This document shows, piece after piece, positions 34,257-46,139 of a stretch of 64,000 nucleotides of DNA. The stretch comes from Deinandra increscens subsp. villosa (lineage: Eukaryota; Streptophyta; Magnoliopsida; Asterales; Asteraceae). The position numbers and the translations under genes are program-made. Where the stretch lies: the NCBI GenBank assembly GCA_039602395.1, contig JBCNJP010000008.1, forward strand, positions 68,597,095 through 68,661,094. The letters are read 5' to 3'. The notes beneath the pieces are model-generated. The model ran no database searches, was not told where the DNA came from, and worked only from the letters and a program-made list of their open reading frames with translations. The stretch's first letter is position 1. Each line of letters opens with the position of its first letter.

Positions 34257-34980
34257 ATGTTTTCAGAAACTTTTAAATAAAGAAATTTTTTAGGGTCCAT
34301 CTCTTGATACACAAAGAAAAAGAAAAGGAAAATCTTTGTGTTAATCAGAAACCATTTCAGTTCATATTCAGTAACTTCTTTCAAACTATGAAAATTAACA
34401 CAACCTATTTTAAAAAATCATGTGTTTTGGTTTTCGGTTTCAAGTTCTGGTTCAACATGTGAGAAAATCACTTTTGAAAAGCTTCGGGTGAACATTAACC
34501 GGAAAATGTTTTATAACAAACTATGGAATTTTTTTTGGAAAACAATTCTTCCAAGCAGAAAAATCATCCGCTTGAACTTCAAACGGAAGAAATATGGTTT
34601 TTAAAATAAAGGAGAAAATGGGGTCCACTTGAACTTCTGGGTCAAAAGGTCAAAGTCATTTTACATTTAATTACCCGGAAGACACAACTTTTTAAGCGGA
34701 TATTCATTGAATTACCCATTAAAGTTTTTAACGATTAAATATCCAAGGTTGAGTAAATATCCTTTTGGATAAAGACATCTTTCAGGAGGTTGTACCGTAT
34801 AAACCCCTAAGCACAGGTCACATCAGTTACTAAACGGTTGCGTTAAAACTTCTCTCCTTCACGTCACCCACGAAAAAGGTAAAAAGCCCTAGATTACCGT
34901 CATTCTTCACATTTCTCACAAACCCTAAACCCAAACATCTCTCAAATTCTCCATAACTTCCAACAAAACTGTCAAATTTT

Positions 34981-37900
34981 TCTCACAAATCTAACAATCC
35001 ATGGCTCCCTAAGCAAGCACGAGTGGCAAGAAGCCTGCCAGTGATTCCAAGTTCCCTGTGGAACATAATCTAGTGGCCTATCTCGAAGTACCAAGTAAAA
35101 CTTATGTTTACACCGATATGATAGAGTTTCTGAAAAACTCCCATCTTCATCACGCGCTGACAGTTGAAGCGGTGATTTATGAAGAAATAATGGAGGAATT
35201 CTGGTCAAACACCAAAGTACTCGAAGATAGCGACGGTGGTGAAACTATTATGTCAACTGTATAGGGCACAAAGGTGGAAATCGATGAAGACAAGGTTCGA
35301 AAAGTGTTGAAACTGAAGGACAAAGATGGCTACATTATGGTGGATTCCAAGAACGTATTTGCCACTGTTTATAGAAATTGGGTACGGCGGTTCACCCACC
35401 AGCAAAACTATCAAAAAGGGGCAACTTCCATACAAATGGAGATTTCTTGCCCACATGATTATGGTGTGTCTCACTCCCAAGAAAGGAGGCTTTGACGAAC
35501 TTGCTGCTGAACAAGCATCGGCTTTCTATGCCATGGTAAAGGGTGAAAGTTTTATTTTTTCTAAATTAATTTTTCATGCCCTAAAATTGAATGCCATACC
35601 ATCATACTTTTACATATATCCAAGGTTTTTAACTGTATTTTGAAAGAGGAGTACCATCAAATTAACTTGGGTGGTACAATTCTGCATCAAAACTTCTCAA
35701 TGAGAAGACATTTTCAAACTTGGCTCTAAATAAGCCAGCATTTCACAAAAGGGACACTGACCATCCCCTGCCAATTCTAAGGCAGTATCCTGATGAACCT
35801 TTAACTGCTGAAGTTCAAACGGAAACTGTTGCTGCAACTAAGCAACTTGCTCATGATGACAGGACTATCAACCCCATAGTTCCTGAGCCCACATCAGTCC
35901 CCACTTCCTCCACACTTCAAACTTACCAATCCAAAAAGAGGAAGTATTCCACCAAACAAACCATCACTTCCCACTCATCATCTAAATCCCCACCTGTCAT
36001 TTTCAAAAGACAGAGAAATGTTGTTGCTGGGTCTCCTCCACCTATGCCCACTGACCAACCCAAAGCTTCTAGCCCCGCTAAAGGAAAAAAGTCTAAGCGA
36101 AAACTAACCAAATTGGGATTATCTCTTAGGGATGAAGCTTCATTTAAGGGGGAGTCATTAGACAAGGATGTACAATCCCCATTCAAAAGGTTTTCACCCC
36201 TTATTTCCCTATCACCCAGGAGTGACATTGCAATCATTCTAAATCCAAATGAGGGTGTTATTAACTTACCTGCCTCATTACATGAGAACATACTGATGGA
36301 TTTAGACAATGCTATAGTGAACCCACACTCTTCTTTGGAGGTGAATCTCATGAGGGAAGAAGAGATTCATACAGAAAGGGTTGTTGATGCCTAGGTGTCC
36401 CCAATGGACCTTGGTGTCAGTAGTAACATCACTAAGACCCAATCTTTTGCAATCTTCTGTGAATCAGCACCTATAGGACCTTTATTGGATCCAAGCGTTG
36501 TTGAGACAAATGAAGAGAATCCCCGGTGCCAAGAAGCCATGGGTACTAGGCCTGGTCAAACCAGGATTAACAGCTTAGTTATGTCCAGGGATACTGGTAA
36601 AAAGCCAGTTGAGGACAGTCTTGCACTACTTGAATTAACGGCAATGTACAAATCTCTACAACAACAAGTTGACACACTGAATGTCACTGTTGCATCTCTG
36701 GTTAAAACTCAAGGGGCTCTTACACAGGTTGAAGCAAGTCCTTCAAACCCAAGCAGGGATCTATCAGTTGAAGCCGATCCTATCAAATTGGGGGAGAAAT
36801 CACCAACTGGTGCTTCACCATCTCTGTCTGCAAGTTACAATCAAGAAATTGAGGAAACAGAAAGACTTCCGGTTAAAGTCAGAGACACTGCCTTTAAAAA
36901 AGTAGGTGTTCAATCATTCTTTGTTGAAGAGAGTTGGGAGAAAATTAGGAACAACCAACTAGTTGCTGTGTCCCCATTTAAATACCCCACACTCACTTAA
37001 TTGGTACAATCTTTAATGCTTATAGTCGGTGCTCTTCCTGAGCATATCAACATGATACTAAGATTACTGAAGGATGTCATCTTTCCGGCTGAAAATGCCT
37101 TTGCTAAAGCTGAAAAATATATAGCCTCAACCAGCAGGGTCATAGAAGGAAGTGTGGTTGCAGAAGATGTTGTAGTTGAACAGAGTGATACTGTTGTGTT
37201 AAGAACTGGTGTTGAAGGAGGAGATGAAAATGTGTTAGGTGAAGATGAAGATACATAGGTAATTGAGTCTATTGACTTAGGAACTGAAGTCACCAAACCA
37301 CAAGTGGTGACAGAAGTTCAAGCTGAAGTCCAAGCGGATGTTCAAGCGGAAGGTCTGAATGAAAATAGAATTGAGGTAATGGAGATTGATGACAATGCTC
37401 CTAATGTTGAGAGGACAGGAAGGCTGAATGAGAGCATCTTCATCTTTGAAACTGATCAGTTTCTGGTGGTTCAACCGGAAAATCAGCCAAGAGATGAAAC
37501 TGAAGATGTTGCTCAGACTCTGGTTGTTATGAGGAGTGAAGATCCTATTGAAGCGGAAGAGCCAGCTGAAACTGATGTTGCTCTTACCATTCATCAGGTT
37601 GTTCACACTGAAAAATCTGAAGCTCTAAATAAGTTTGTGGAAGATGCTAGAGCTGCTGCTGAGAATAAAAGGTTAGCCAAGGAGTTTCAAAATGAATTGG
37701 ATTTATTCTCACAAAGTTGGGTTGTTGAAAGTCTGTTTGAGGAAGCCAAGAGGAGATCCATGGAATGAAGGTTGAAAGAATACAACCTAGGAGGAATGGA
37801 AGAAGGTGAAAGGCAAAGGTTGATTAGCTTAGCCTCAAGGATTCCTACTAAGTTAGTAAAGAATGATGAAAATTATTAGTTGCTGAAAAAGGTTAAAAGG

Positions 37901-39160
37901 GTCCTGATTGTCAGAAATTGGAGATCAGAAGAAGAAGTGTTTCATATGAAGGTTAAGGAGCTATGCAACTTAATTGAATCTATTTGTTAAGAGCTCAGAG
38001 GAGATAGTTTTGATGTTAACCCAAACCTGGTGCTGCCCCTGCTTTCAGAATTAATCTCAGGTATGGCAACCAATGTGTCTATTGAACCAGAATTGGATGA
38101 CTTTGCAAATATATTGCCTCCATCTTCTTTCATTTATGAGCCAAACCCTAACCCTGCAACCCTCTCATCATCATCTTTTGCCTTAGTTCCATTCAAACCT
38201 CCCACAATATCCAAAAAGGTTGCCACCAAGCTATCAAATCCCAAATACAGAACCAACAACTTTACCCCAATCATTCGTTTCACAAAGAAACCCACCTCTA
38301 ACATGGATTTATCTTATATCTTTCCACCATCACCTCCCACTAGCCCTGCACCAGAAGCCATTAAACCACCCACTCAAAAACCTCAACCTCTACCACCTCT
38401 TACCATAAGAGAACCTTTATCCACCACTGCTCCCACACCTCTAACCAGACCTGTTGACTTACCTGGTCCCTTTTCATCCTTATTAAAAGGGAAAGCCCCT
38501 GTTGATAAAGATTCTGAAAATGATTCTGATGAGGAGAAAAGAAGAGAAAGAGGAGACTGATGCATGCAAAGAGAAAGAGAGATCATAAGCAAAAGAAGAA
38601 AGGCCTACCAAGAAAGAACAAAGTTATTGGGTGGACAGCCAATGAAGTCACTTTTGATTTCACTCTCCAACTTCAAGATGGCACAACCAGAGTTGTAAAT
38701 GCTCATCAAGCCACTAGAATGCTTGACGTCTTCCAATTGACAGATATCTGTGTAAGGCTAATAGAAATCATGAGCCCAACCAGAGCCGAGCATCTGTTGA
38801 GAATTTTCATAGAAACTAAGTGCTTGAGTATGGATTGCTTTACAGATCTCAAGGAGATACTGAAAATGAAGAAGAAGAACCCATCAGTGAGATTAAATTT
38901 CTCATATGGGGAGAAAAGGAGAAGCTATTCTATGTTCACAGGGCTAATGGCACTTTCACCACTCATGAATCCATCTCTGTTCAAGATCAGTGGAATGAAC
39001 GAGATTAGGAATCACTTAAGTTTGTGAAAGTGACCAAAACAAGCATGAAAGAGCTGTCTTAAGATTTGGATGCAAGAATCAGGTCCTTGGACAATAGGTC
39101 AAGGAGAATAATTTTTTTGTACAAGTCAATTTTTGAAGATAGCTTCGTTGATGGTGAATA
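34981..39160 (+). pseudogene. Extra 3' ORF region after pol (Sirevirus-type), decayed
   Basis: Begins near 35000 with a stop almost at once. Coding-like pieces: SKFPVEHNLVAYLEVPSKTY (about 35047-35110), then CLTPKKGGFDELAAEQASAF (about 35466), a Ser/Pro/Lys-rich part (35720-36394), a Glu/Val-rich, possibly coiled-coil part (36395-37768), a Pro-rich part (38030-38560) and RVVNAHQATRMLDVFQLTDI (about 38690). Sireviruses and related copia elements of composites carry an extra gene at this place, often called env-like. I see no convincing membrane segment, so an envelope role is not supported. Broken by many stops. Confidence 0.6.
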
Positions 39161-39187
39161 ATTTAACAGCACCAGCTTAGGGGAGAT

Positions 39188-39840
39188 TGTAAGGAATATC
39201 ACATTTTGGATATTCCGGTTAAAGTAAATTTTGTAGCAGTTTCAGCTGAACAGAGTTCAAGCGGAAGTCTAAGTTCAAGCAGAGAAGATATTCAACCGGA
39301 AAGAAGCAGTTTTGTCCAGTAGTGAATATTCCGGGTGAACTCGATTATCCACCAGATAATGAGTTCAACCGGACTTTTCCTGAGAAGTCTTTTCAGTAGT
39401 CTAATCCCTAAAAAAGCTTCCTGGTGTCTTCCTTATCTGCCAAAGCCGCTCTCCCAAAGTAGATTATTGCTGATTACACGCAAGATATCCCATCTGTCGA
39501 AGATTATTCTTTTGGTAGTATAGTTTGACTTTTGTAATTAACGGTCTAGATGATCATATGGAAATCAATGGCTATCATTGATTTCCCTTAGCACTATATA
39601 TAGCATAGCTCGTCTTCAACATCTGTACGCATGAATCTGTGCAAGACTTGTGTAATATTGTTGAGTTAATGCAAATAGTGCCGAGTATATTTTACTTCGT
39701 GTGTTACTCTACTTATGCAAACAACTATTATTCACAAGTGTTAATCGTTTTAGTAAAGTGAAGGTTAACTTAATTCTGAAAGGTTAATCTTGCAAGTAAA
39801 TATTGTAACTTAATTTGGTGTTAAGATTTTCGATTCTATA
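39188..39840 (+). repeat. 3' LTR of the Sirevirus-like element
   Basis: Starts TGTAAGGAATATC after the purine-rich tract and ends GATTCTATA, followed by the target repeat GAACC. It keeps the empty hAT site near 39571. Confidence 0.9.
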
Positions 39841-42467
39841 GAACCCCCATTAAAATGATTCTATAAATGATAACCCGGTAGAACATCGTATTACTCGTAC
39901 AATTCGACGACGAGATCTTCCTTCACTGTGAGGAATCTGTGATTTAAATATTGACTGGTTTTAATTCATCCGCAACCCTGACTCTACTCCTATGACATTA
40001 ACTATCAGATCTATTCTTCGATCTCTCACAACTGGGCAACAACTCAATAAATGCTAACCTGATGAAAACCCAGATATCTTAAATGGATGATTACACTTCA
40101 ATCACTAGAACCAACCTCTCGGCAGGAAAATCTTGTGAAGTTTTCCTCTCTTGGTTTGTAACCCCTGGTACGTCTGTACGAGTCAGAAATTTGTTGCCAA
40201 CGGTCTCGGCATGATTTCACCAACCTTATACCTCATTACATTTACAATTTCACCTAACGGAGCAATGTAGGTGGAATGACTTTCTGAACCTGTACGATCT
40301 GTTTTATCTTCAACACATGATTCGTCTGTGAACTTAACTACCAGTCAACTCATTCTTTTATTATCTTTTGTGACTGGATTGACTTCAAGCCTTGAGCCCT
40401 TGCGGCTAGTTAACCTCATTGATGACACTATCTTGTACCCTACCACCGTGCGCTCCTGCACGACAAGCATCGACAACAAACAATAGGCATCAGTATGCCC
40501 GGAAAGGTTTTCACCATTTCAACTGCAGGACGACAGATAGACTGTGAAAACATGGATACCCATTTGTTCTCATTCCCCCTTCTCTAAGAAAACTTTCTTT
40601 GGTAACCCCTGCTTCATAACCAATGGTGACTGATCGAATGATTGACTCAAACTTTCGAAGGACATGTATAAGGAAGTAGTTTGATTTCCGATTAAACGAA
40701 AACACGTTTGAATCAATCATATATGCGGCGAGCTACCCGAGGATCACTGAAAGTAACCCAAGCACCTTATATTATTACATCTTATATACAACTCCACCTT
40801 TTGATCCGCAGTAGGCCTCGCGAAACCTTAGCTACGGTTCATCTTTACACTCATTTAAAGCCAGGTACTACTTTAAATTTGTCAGGCTCGATGTTTCGGA
40901 AACCCACCTTATTCTACGTTTGCACCTTGACTTACTCTTGAGAACCGATACAAACTGATGGTCCTACATGATACTTACTCTACTAGACGGTACAACCGTT
41001 GACACATCCGCATTGATATTAGTTGACTCAAATTCTTTTCGCTAATTCACGTCAACTGTACTGGATGACTTTCTTTGAAATGTGCAATCTCAACTACCAT
41101 ATGCTAGCTACCTCGCTCTTCGTGTGCAATTTGTTATTCACATACCTGATGTTATTCATGCTTCTGTAAAGAACACTTCGATTATTAGAACGCCACCATA
41201 TTTTTAAATCTTCACCGAAGGGTAACAGGCATAACGATGTATCCTTTGATGGCGAACCCCAGCTTAAACACCAACCTAATGGATTGCTTTACCCCTTAAA
41301 TCCACCCCCAAGAACTAGAATCGTATTAATGCTCGCATTGCACATGCTAAGCTCTCAAGAAACCTCACCTTGGGTGAAAACCCCGCCGACTAAAACCACA
41401 GAAAAGTCTCTTAGTCAAAAATCCAAATTTTGCAGCCGATGCATTGTGATTTCTAATCTTTCTGAACGCATAGGTTACTTCTTTCAAGACTCTTATAGAC
41501 GTTTTCCGTCATGGTTCACCGTGGAAACGGATGAAATATTTCAGATGGTCCTTCAGTTATTTCATTTCTGACCTTCCGTTACTTATTGACATCACGTACG
41601 TCTAAATTTAAAACTAGTCATCGGCTTAGTGGTGCCGAGCGAATCTTTATGAGATTATTACATTTAATCACCATACCATTGGTACTATAATGCCTTATAG
41701 CGTCATCTGTCTATACCATTTTTACGAACTGTATGAATCACCCGATCTTAGCTAAAGTTTAAGGGTGCATACCCACCCTCCAGATACATCAACATTCAAA
41801 CTTTATGCAGCACAGCATGCCTCTATCGTGTCATCTGACACAATACTTTCTATTGTCTTCGGTTCACCCAGGTTATTGGTGAATGTGCGAAATGAAATCC
41901 TGGTCATAGCATCGGATACTATAGATGAGGGTTACTCAGACGTATGGTCACTTCGTCGCATTAAATATTTCGATTTCGGACACTTGTGTCGTTGTGATAC
42001 TCGTTAACCTAACCACGCAACACAACTCGACCCACTCATGGAGACGCTTGTTATAGAAAATCACCCTCTATGCGCTCAAACAAAATGTTCTCTTAATACT
42101 TTTTAACCATATATCGTCCATCACTTCCTTTGGAATAAAGAACTTGGATTCTATCATAATAATACTGTCAGGGCATAACCTTGTAAATGTTATCACTAAA
42201 TCAAATTTCGGGATGAAATTTCCTTTCAACTTGGGGATGATGTGGCAACCGAAAATTTTCTCATTTCCATTCTCCTTCATCCCATCCAATTGGCCTGAAC
42301 CCCTCGAGCACTAGGCAATTTTTGGAACAAAATTTCCTTTCAACTTGGGGATGATGTGACAACCGAAAATTTTCTTATTTCCATTCTCCTTCATCCCATT
42401 TAATTGGCCTGAACACCTCGAGCACTAGGCCATTTTCGAAACGAAAATTCTTTCAACTTCGGGATGA
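39841..42467 (+). mobile_element. Decayed internal part of a Ty3/gypsy element
   Basis: No long open frame on either strand; stops are frequent throughout. The 3' end is recognisable: 'tttcgggatgaaatttcctttcaacttggggatgatgtg' style DNA at 42205-42245 is the usual end of plant chromovirus-type polyproteins plus the purine tract before an LTR. The part next to 39845 probably continues the frame seen at 26883-26904. Individual domains cannot be named with confidence. Confidence 0.45.
42217..42467 (+). repeat. Tandem copies of the purine tract/LTR-start junction
   Basis: Units at about 42217-42330 and 42331-42444 (period 113-114 bp), then a third start at 42454. Each contains CAACTT(G/C)GGGATGATGTG followed by (A/G)CAAC, the purine tract plus LTR start. 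Only the third runs on into a long LTR. Confidence 0.85.
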
Positions 42468-43298
42468 TGTGACAACTGCCAAATTCCCAAGTTAACACCA
42501 TTAACTATTTCCGTTAGTCTCATTACCAACTTGGTTATACTTTTCGTGTCATGTTAGTGTCACGTGCGTTTACGTGACCGAGCCTATCCCAGGTCACTAT
42601 TTGATTTGTTGCAATATGTGAAATAAATAATCATACCATAAATAAATTATATTAATTTATTATGTGTCACGAGGTGTCATTTGAACGTTTATAAAATAAT
42701 ATATATTTAATTACTAATTAATTTTAGTAATTTATTTCATGACCTCATGGGTTATTGAAAGAAGCATTTCTTGAAAACTCACGTTTTTCGTACGCGATTT
42801 AAGTTTTATGTGCGTACATGATAGCATGACTTTTCCCGACTAAATATTACATGTAAAATAAGTTATAAACACTTGGAAATGTTTCTAGGCTTTTATTTAC
42901 CAAGTTTAGGGTTTAAACCCCACTTTTTAGTTGTTTTGGGTCATTTGCATATAATATTGAACTAGAGGGACTAAATGTGTAATATTTCTAAACTTAAAAA
43001 TCTGCCCAAAATCCCCTCCTCCCCTCCCATTCACATATTCACCTTCTTCTCCCCCATTTCACATGGTTCACACACTCACACACACACTAGTGATTTTCTT
43101 GAAATCATCCATCAAACAAGCAAGGATTCAAGTTTCTAAGCTCATTTAAGCATCAAGAAAGCTAGGAGAAGCTCAATTTCCATGTCATCTTCATCATTCA
43201 TCACCATTCATTTTCTACTCGTAAGCCCTAAAATCTCCTAACTTGAAACTTGTTGTATAAAAACTTAATCTTGTGCTTATGAGCAATTTGGTGTGTAA
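42468..43298 (+). mobile_element. Gypsy-type LTR, start
   Basis: Starts TGTGACAACTGCC right after the purine-rich tract. About 830 bp are visible before the gap: AT-rich U3-like DNA, then a C-rich stretch with 'cccctcctcccctccc' at 43013-43028, typical of the leader. Its right end is in the gap. Confidence 0.55.
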
Positions 43299-43798
43299 NN
43301 NNNNNNNNNNNNNNNNNNNNNNNNNNNNNNNNNNNNNNNNNNNNNNNNNNNNNNNNNNNNNNNNNNNNNNNNNNNNNNNNNNNNNNNNNNNNNNNNNNNN
43401 NNNNNNNNNNNNNNNNNNNNNNNNNNNNNNNNNNNNNNNNNNNNNNNNNNNNNNNNNNNNNNNNNNNNNNNNNNNNNNNNNNNNNNNNNNNNNNNNNNNN
43501 NNNNNNNNNNNNNNNNNNNNNNNNNNNNNNNNNNNNNNNNNNNNNNNNNNNNNNNNNNNNNNNNNNNNNNNNNNNNNNNNNNNNNNNNNNNNNNNNNNNN
43601 NNNNNNNNNNNNNNNNNNNNNNNNNNNNNNNNNNNNNNNNNNNNNNNNNNNNNNNNNNNNNNNNNNNNNNNNNNNNNNNNNNNNNNNNNNNNNNNNNNNN
43701 NNNNNNNNNNNNNNNNNNNNNNNNNNNNNNNNNNNNNNNNNNNNNNNNNNNNNNNNNNNNNNNNNNNNNNNNNNNNNNNNNNNNNNNNNNNNNNNNNN
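43299..43798. other. Assembly gap (500 N)
   Basis: Exactly 500 unknown bases. The sequence type changes from gypsy LTR to copia 3' end across it. Confidence 0.99.
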
Positions 43799-44081
43799 GT
43801 TAAATGTTTTTGTTACTTTTCCTGTAAAATTGTTTTGTGATAGTAGTGCAGCTGTATCAATTACTACAAATCCTGTATTCCATGATAGAACCAAGCATTT
43901 CAAAATTGATCTGTTTTTTTGAGAGAAAAAAATTAGTTCTAGGTTGATTAAAACTGTTGGTATAAATTCTGAGGATCAACCAGCTGATGTTTTCACCAAA
44001 AGCTTGTTTGTAAATCAGCATGACAAGTTAATTAATATCTTGGGCATGTTTGATATTTTTGGCATATCGAATTGAGGGGGA
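43799..44081 (+). pseudogene. 3' end of a copia pol (RNase H tail)
   Basis: Reads LFCDSSAAVSITTNPVFHDR then TKHFKIDLFF, an in-frame TGA near 43920, and QPADVFTKSL, the standard end of copia RNase H (CDN/CDS-AA ... H-R-KH ... ADxFTK). It ends at a TGA near 44073 and is followed by the purine tract GAGGGGGA and an LTR start. The rest of the element is in the gap. Confidence 0.85.
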
Positions 44082-44500
44082 TGTTAAAAATACATATATT
44101 TTGTATTTCGTAGTTTTTGTGTTTAAATCTGTTCACACCATTATTCGTTAGAGTAATCTCCTAGCTAGGTCAACTTGTATCAGATTGATAGTTATTCAAT
44201 CAGGATCCTGAAGTAATTGCATTTGTTCTCGTTAGTTTCGTAAATGCAATTTAATTTGTCTTTAGTTAAGTTTTAGTGATAATCTAATTCTCAATTTAGA
44301 ATCATTTCATAGTTTAATTTAGATCTAGTTGCATTTTAGATTTAATTTAATTAGTCATTAGAATTACCACTATCCGCGTACTTCTTTTGGATACGATAAC
44401 CCTACTTACCAAATCTATAGGTTATTTAGGTATTTGAAACGGACCGCGACATCCGTTATCAGCAACCCGTGGATGTAGGTCACACCAACCGAACCACGCT
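44082..44500 (+). mobile_element. LTR of the copia fragment
   Basis: Starts TGTTAAAAATACATA directly after the purine tract (44074-44081). I cannot see a second copy in the window, so the right edge is approximate. Confidence 0.5.
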
Positions 44501-44979
44501 AAATTCTTGTGTCGTTCATCAATGATGTGATCGTTTATGTGTGTGTTGTCGCTTACGCTGGCCTCCAACATAACACGCTTTGCTCCAGCTTGAGCTTAAG
44601 GGTTCGAGATACGACAATTTTCTCCGGATTGAGCCTAAGGGTTTTTTCAGTGTTGGGTTTTCTCCGGGGTGATAGACGGTTAAGTCTTCTACTTTTTCAT
44701 TCAGACGAAATAGTGATTCATTTTCCAGGTGATTCAGATGTCCGGACATTTTCTATTAAAAACATGATTTTACAAGAAAAAACAGGTTTCCTTTAACCCT
44801 TGAATTTTCAAACTCTAGGATCGTGATGTGGTGGTGTAATGAAAGAGGGATGGAGAAAAAAAACAAATTCACTTTTACTTTACAACAACTCCCGTATATA
44901 CTACCACGCCACAACCAATACCATAGCTCATAGTGGCGGTGTGAATCATACATTATAAAGGGTGAAGTTATTGTGAGAC
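44501..44979. other. Intergenic DNA left of the foldback element
   Basis: Contains an imperfect direct repeat ('gcttgagcttaagggtt' at 44588-44604 and 'gattgagcctaagggtt' at 44627-44643). No gene that I can support. Confidence 0.4.
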
Positions 44980-45775
44980 GTTTCGTTTGGATAAGAAGGA
45001 TAAGAAGGAATAATAGTCATTAGATCTTCAATTAAATGAAGATCTATGGCCCAAAATTTTCCTATGTAGAATTAGAGAGAAAAACTAAAGAAAACAATAG
45101 ATAGAAGGGTATTTTTGACTTTTATTAAATTCTTCCCATTTTTTAAAACCTTCATTTATAACTCCTAGATACGACATTTTTTTATAAAAATTACACCATA
45201 AAAACGAGCGTTTATTATCTTTAAAACGCGTACAGTGTTGTTATATATAAAATTAATTTTTTTAATCTTTCGATTGTATCAAAATGTTCAGATCATTGTG
45301 TCAAAATGTTTGGATCATTGTGTCATATTGTGTCAAAAATGTTCAGATCATTGTGTCATAATGTTCAGATCATTGTTTCATATGTTGCCAAAAACCGAAA
45401 GAGTATTTAATTTTATATATAGCAACACTATATCTACTTTTGACACGACGACACAATGACACAATAATCTGAACATTTTGACACAATGATCTGAACATTG
45501 TGTCAAAAATCGAAAGGTTAATTTTTTTTTCATTTTTTATATAACAACACTATACACGTTTTAAAGATAAAAAAAAATACTCGTTTTTATAGTGTAATTT
45601 AAAAAAATAAAAATAATGTCGTATGTGAAAATTATGAATGTTTTAAAAATTGGGGGAAGTAGATAAAAAAGTCAACAAAAGTGGCTAAGATTAAAATACC
45701 TCTCTTTCATTTTTTATTAGATTAAGATCCAATGACTGACTTTTTACCCTTTTTACCTTTCTTACCAAAACAAAC
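44980..45775. mobile_element. Foldback (long-TIR) MITE in the NAT11 upstream region
   Basis: The first 350 bp and last 350 bp are imperfect inverted copies: 'gtttggataagaagg' on the left pairs with 'ggtaagaaaggtaaaaagg' (reverse complement) on the right, then 'gtcatt(a/g)gatctt', 'tacgacatt' and 'aaaacg(a)g' blocks match in order. The centre carries repeated TGTTCAGATCATTGTGTC words in both orientations. No coding capacity. Superfamily uncertain; long TIRs suggest a MULE derivative. Confidence 0.75.
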
Positions 45776-46139
45776 TTTTTATTTGAACATCTTCCAATTT
45801 ATAAAAGAAAAAAATAAAAAATAATTTTTAAAAGGGGAAAAGAAAAGAAAAGAAAAGAAAAAAGTGTCAACGGGACATTCTGATTAGCGTCGAATGTAAA
45901 AGTAGAAACTTGAAATCGAAGGAAACCCAGTTGGCCAGAGATAGCGACCCACATTTCTATTCTCACTCACTTTCTCTCCACACTCATGACTCCATTTCAC
46001 CTTTTTGCCTAACGGTCAACAAAACAACTCAAATTCAAGATTCCCCTCAACTGAAAGAAAGAATCAAAGAAATATCACCAAACAGGTGATCGATTTTGTA
46101 AATCGGATTTCCTGCAAAATTGTTCAAGAAAAAGTTGAA
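45776..46139 (+). promoter_or_regulatory. NAT11 proximal promoter and leader
   Basis: Between the foldback element and the NAT11 start codon. Holds an AAAAG tandem tract (about 45836-45862) and a CT-rich stretch 'tctcactcactttctctcc' (45961-45979). No clear TATA box. A short upstream ORF lies at 45986-46012. Confidence 0.5.
45986..46012 (+). CDS. Possible upstream ORF of NAT11 (8 codons)
   Basis: ATG at 45986 reads MTPFHLFA and stops at TAA 46010-46012, 127 bp before the main ATG. Whether it is in the transcript is unknown. Confidence 0.35.
   Translation: MTPFHLFA

Larger units (their letters stand above)
26905..39840 (+). mobile_element. Sirevirus-like Ty1/copia element, 12.9 kb, defective
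   Basis: LTRs at 26905-28196 (enlarged by a 670-bp insertion) and 39188-39840 begin TGTAAGGAATATCACA. The target duplication GAACC is at 26900-26904 and 39841-39845. The primer site TGGTACCAGAGC is at 28199-28210 and the purine tract AGGGGAGAT ends at 39187. After gag-pol there are almost 5 kb of extra sequence with coiled-coil-like and Pro/Glu-rich coding pieces, the layout of Sireviruses. Many stops and shifts break all genes. The LTRs differ by many substitutions and several small indels, so it is clearly older than the copia element at 4884. Confidence 0.9.

Noticed and set aside
46005..46139. N-terminal extension of NAT11 from 46005
   Set aside because: Begins with TTG; the first in-frame ATG is 46140, which gives the usual family length.
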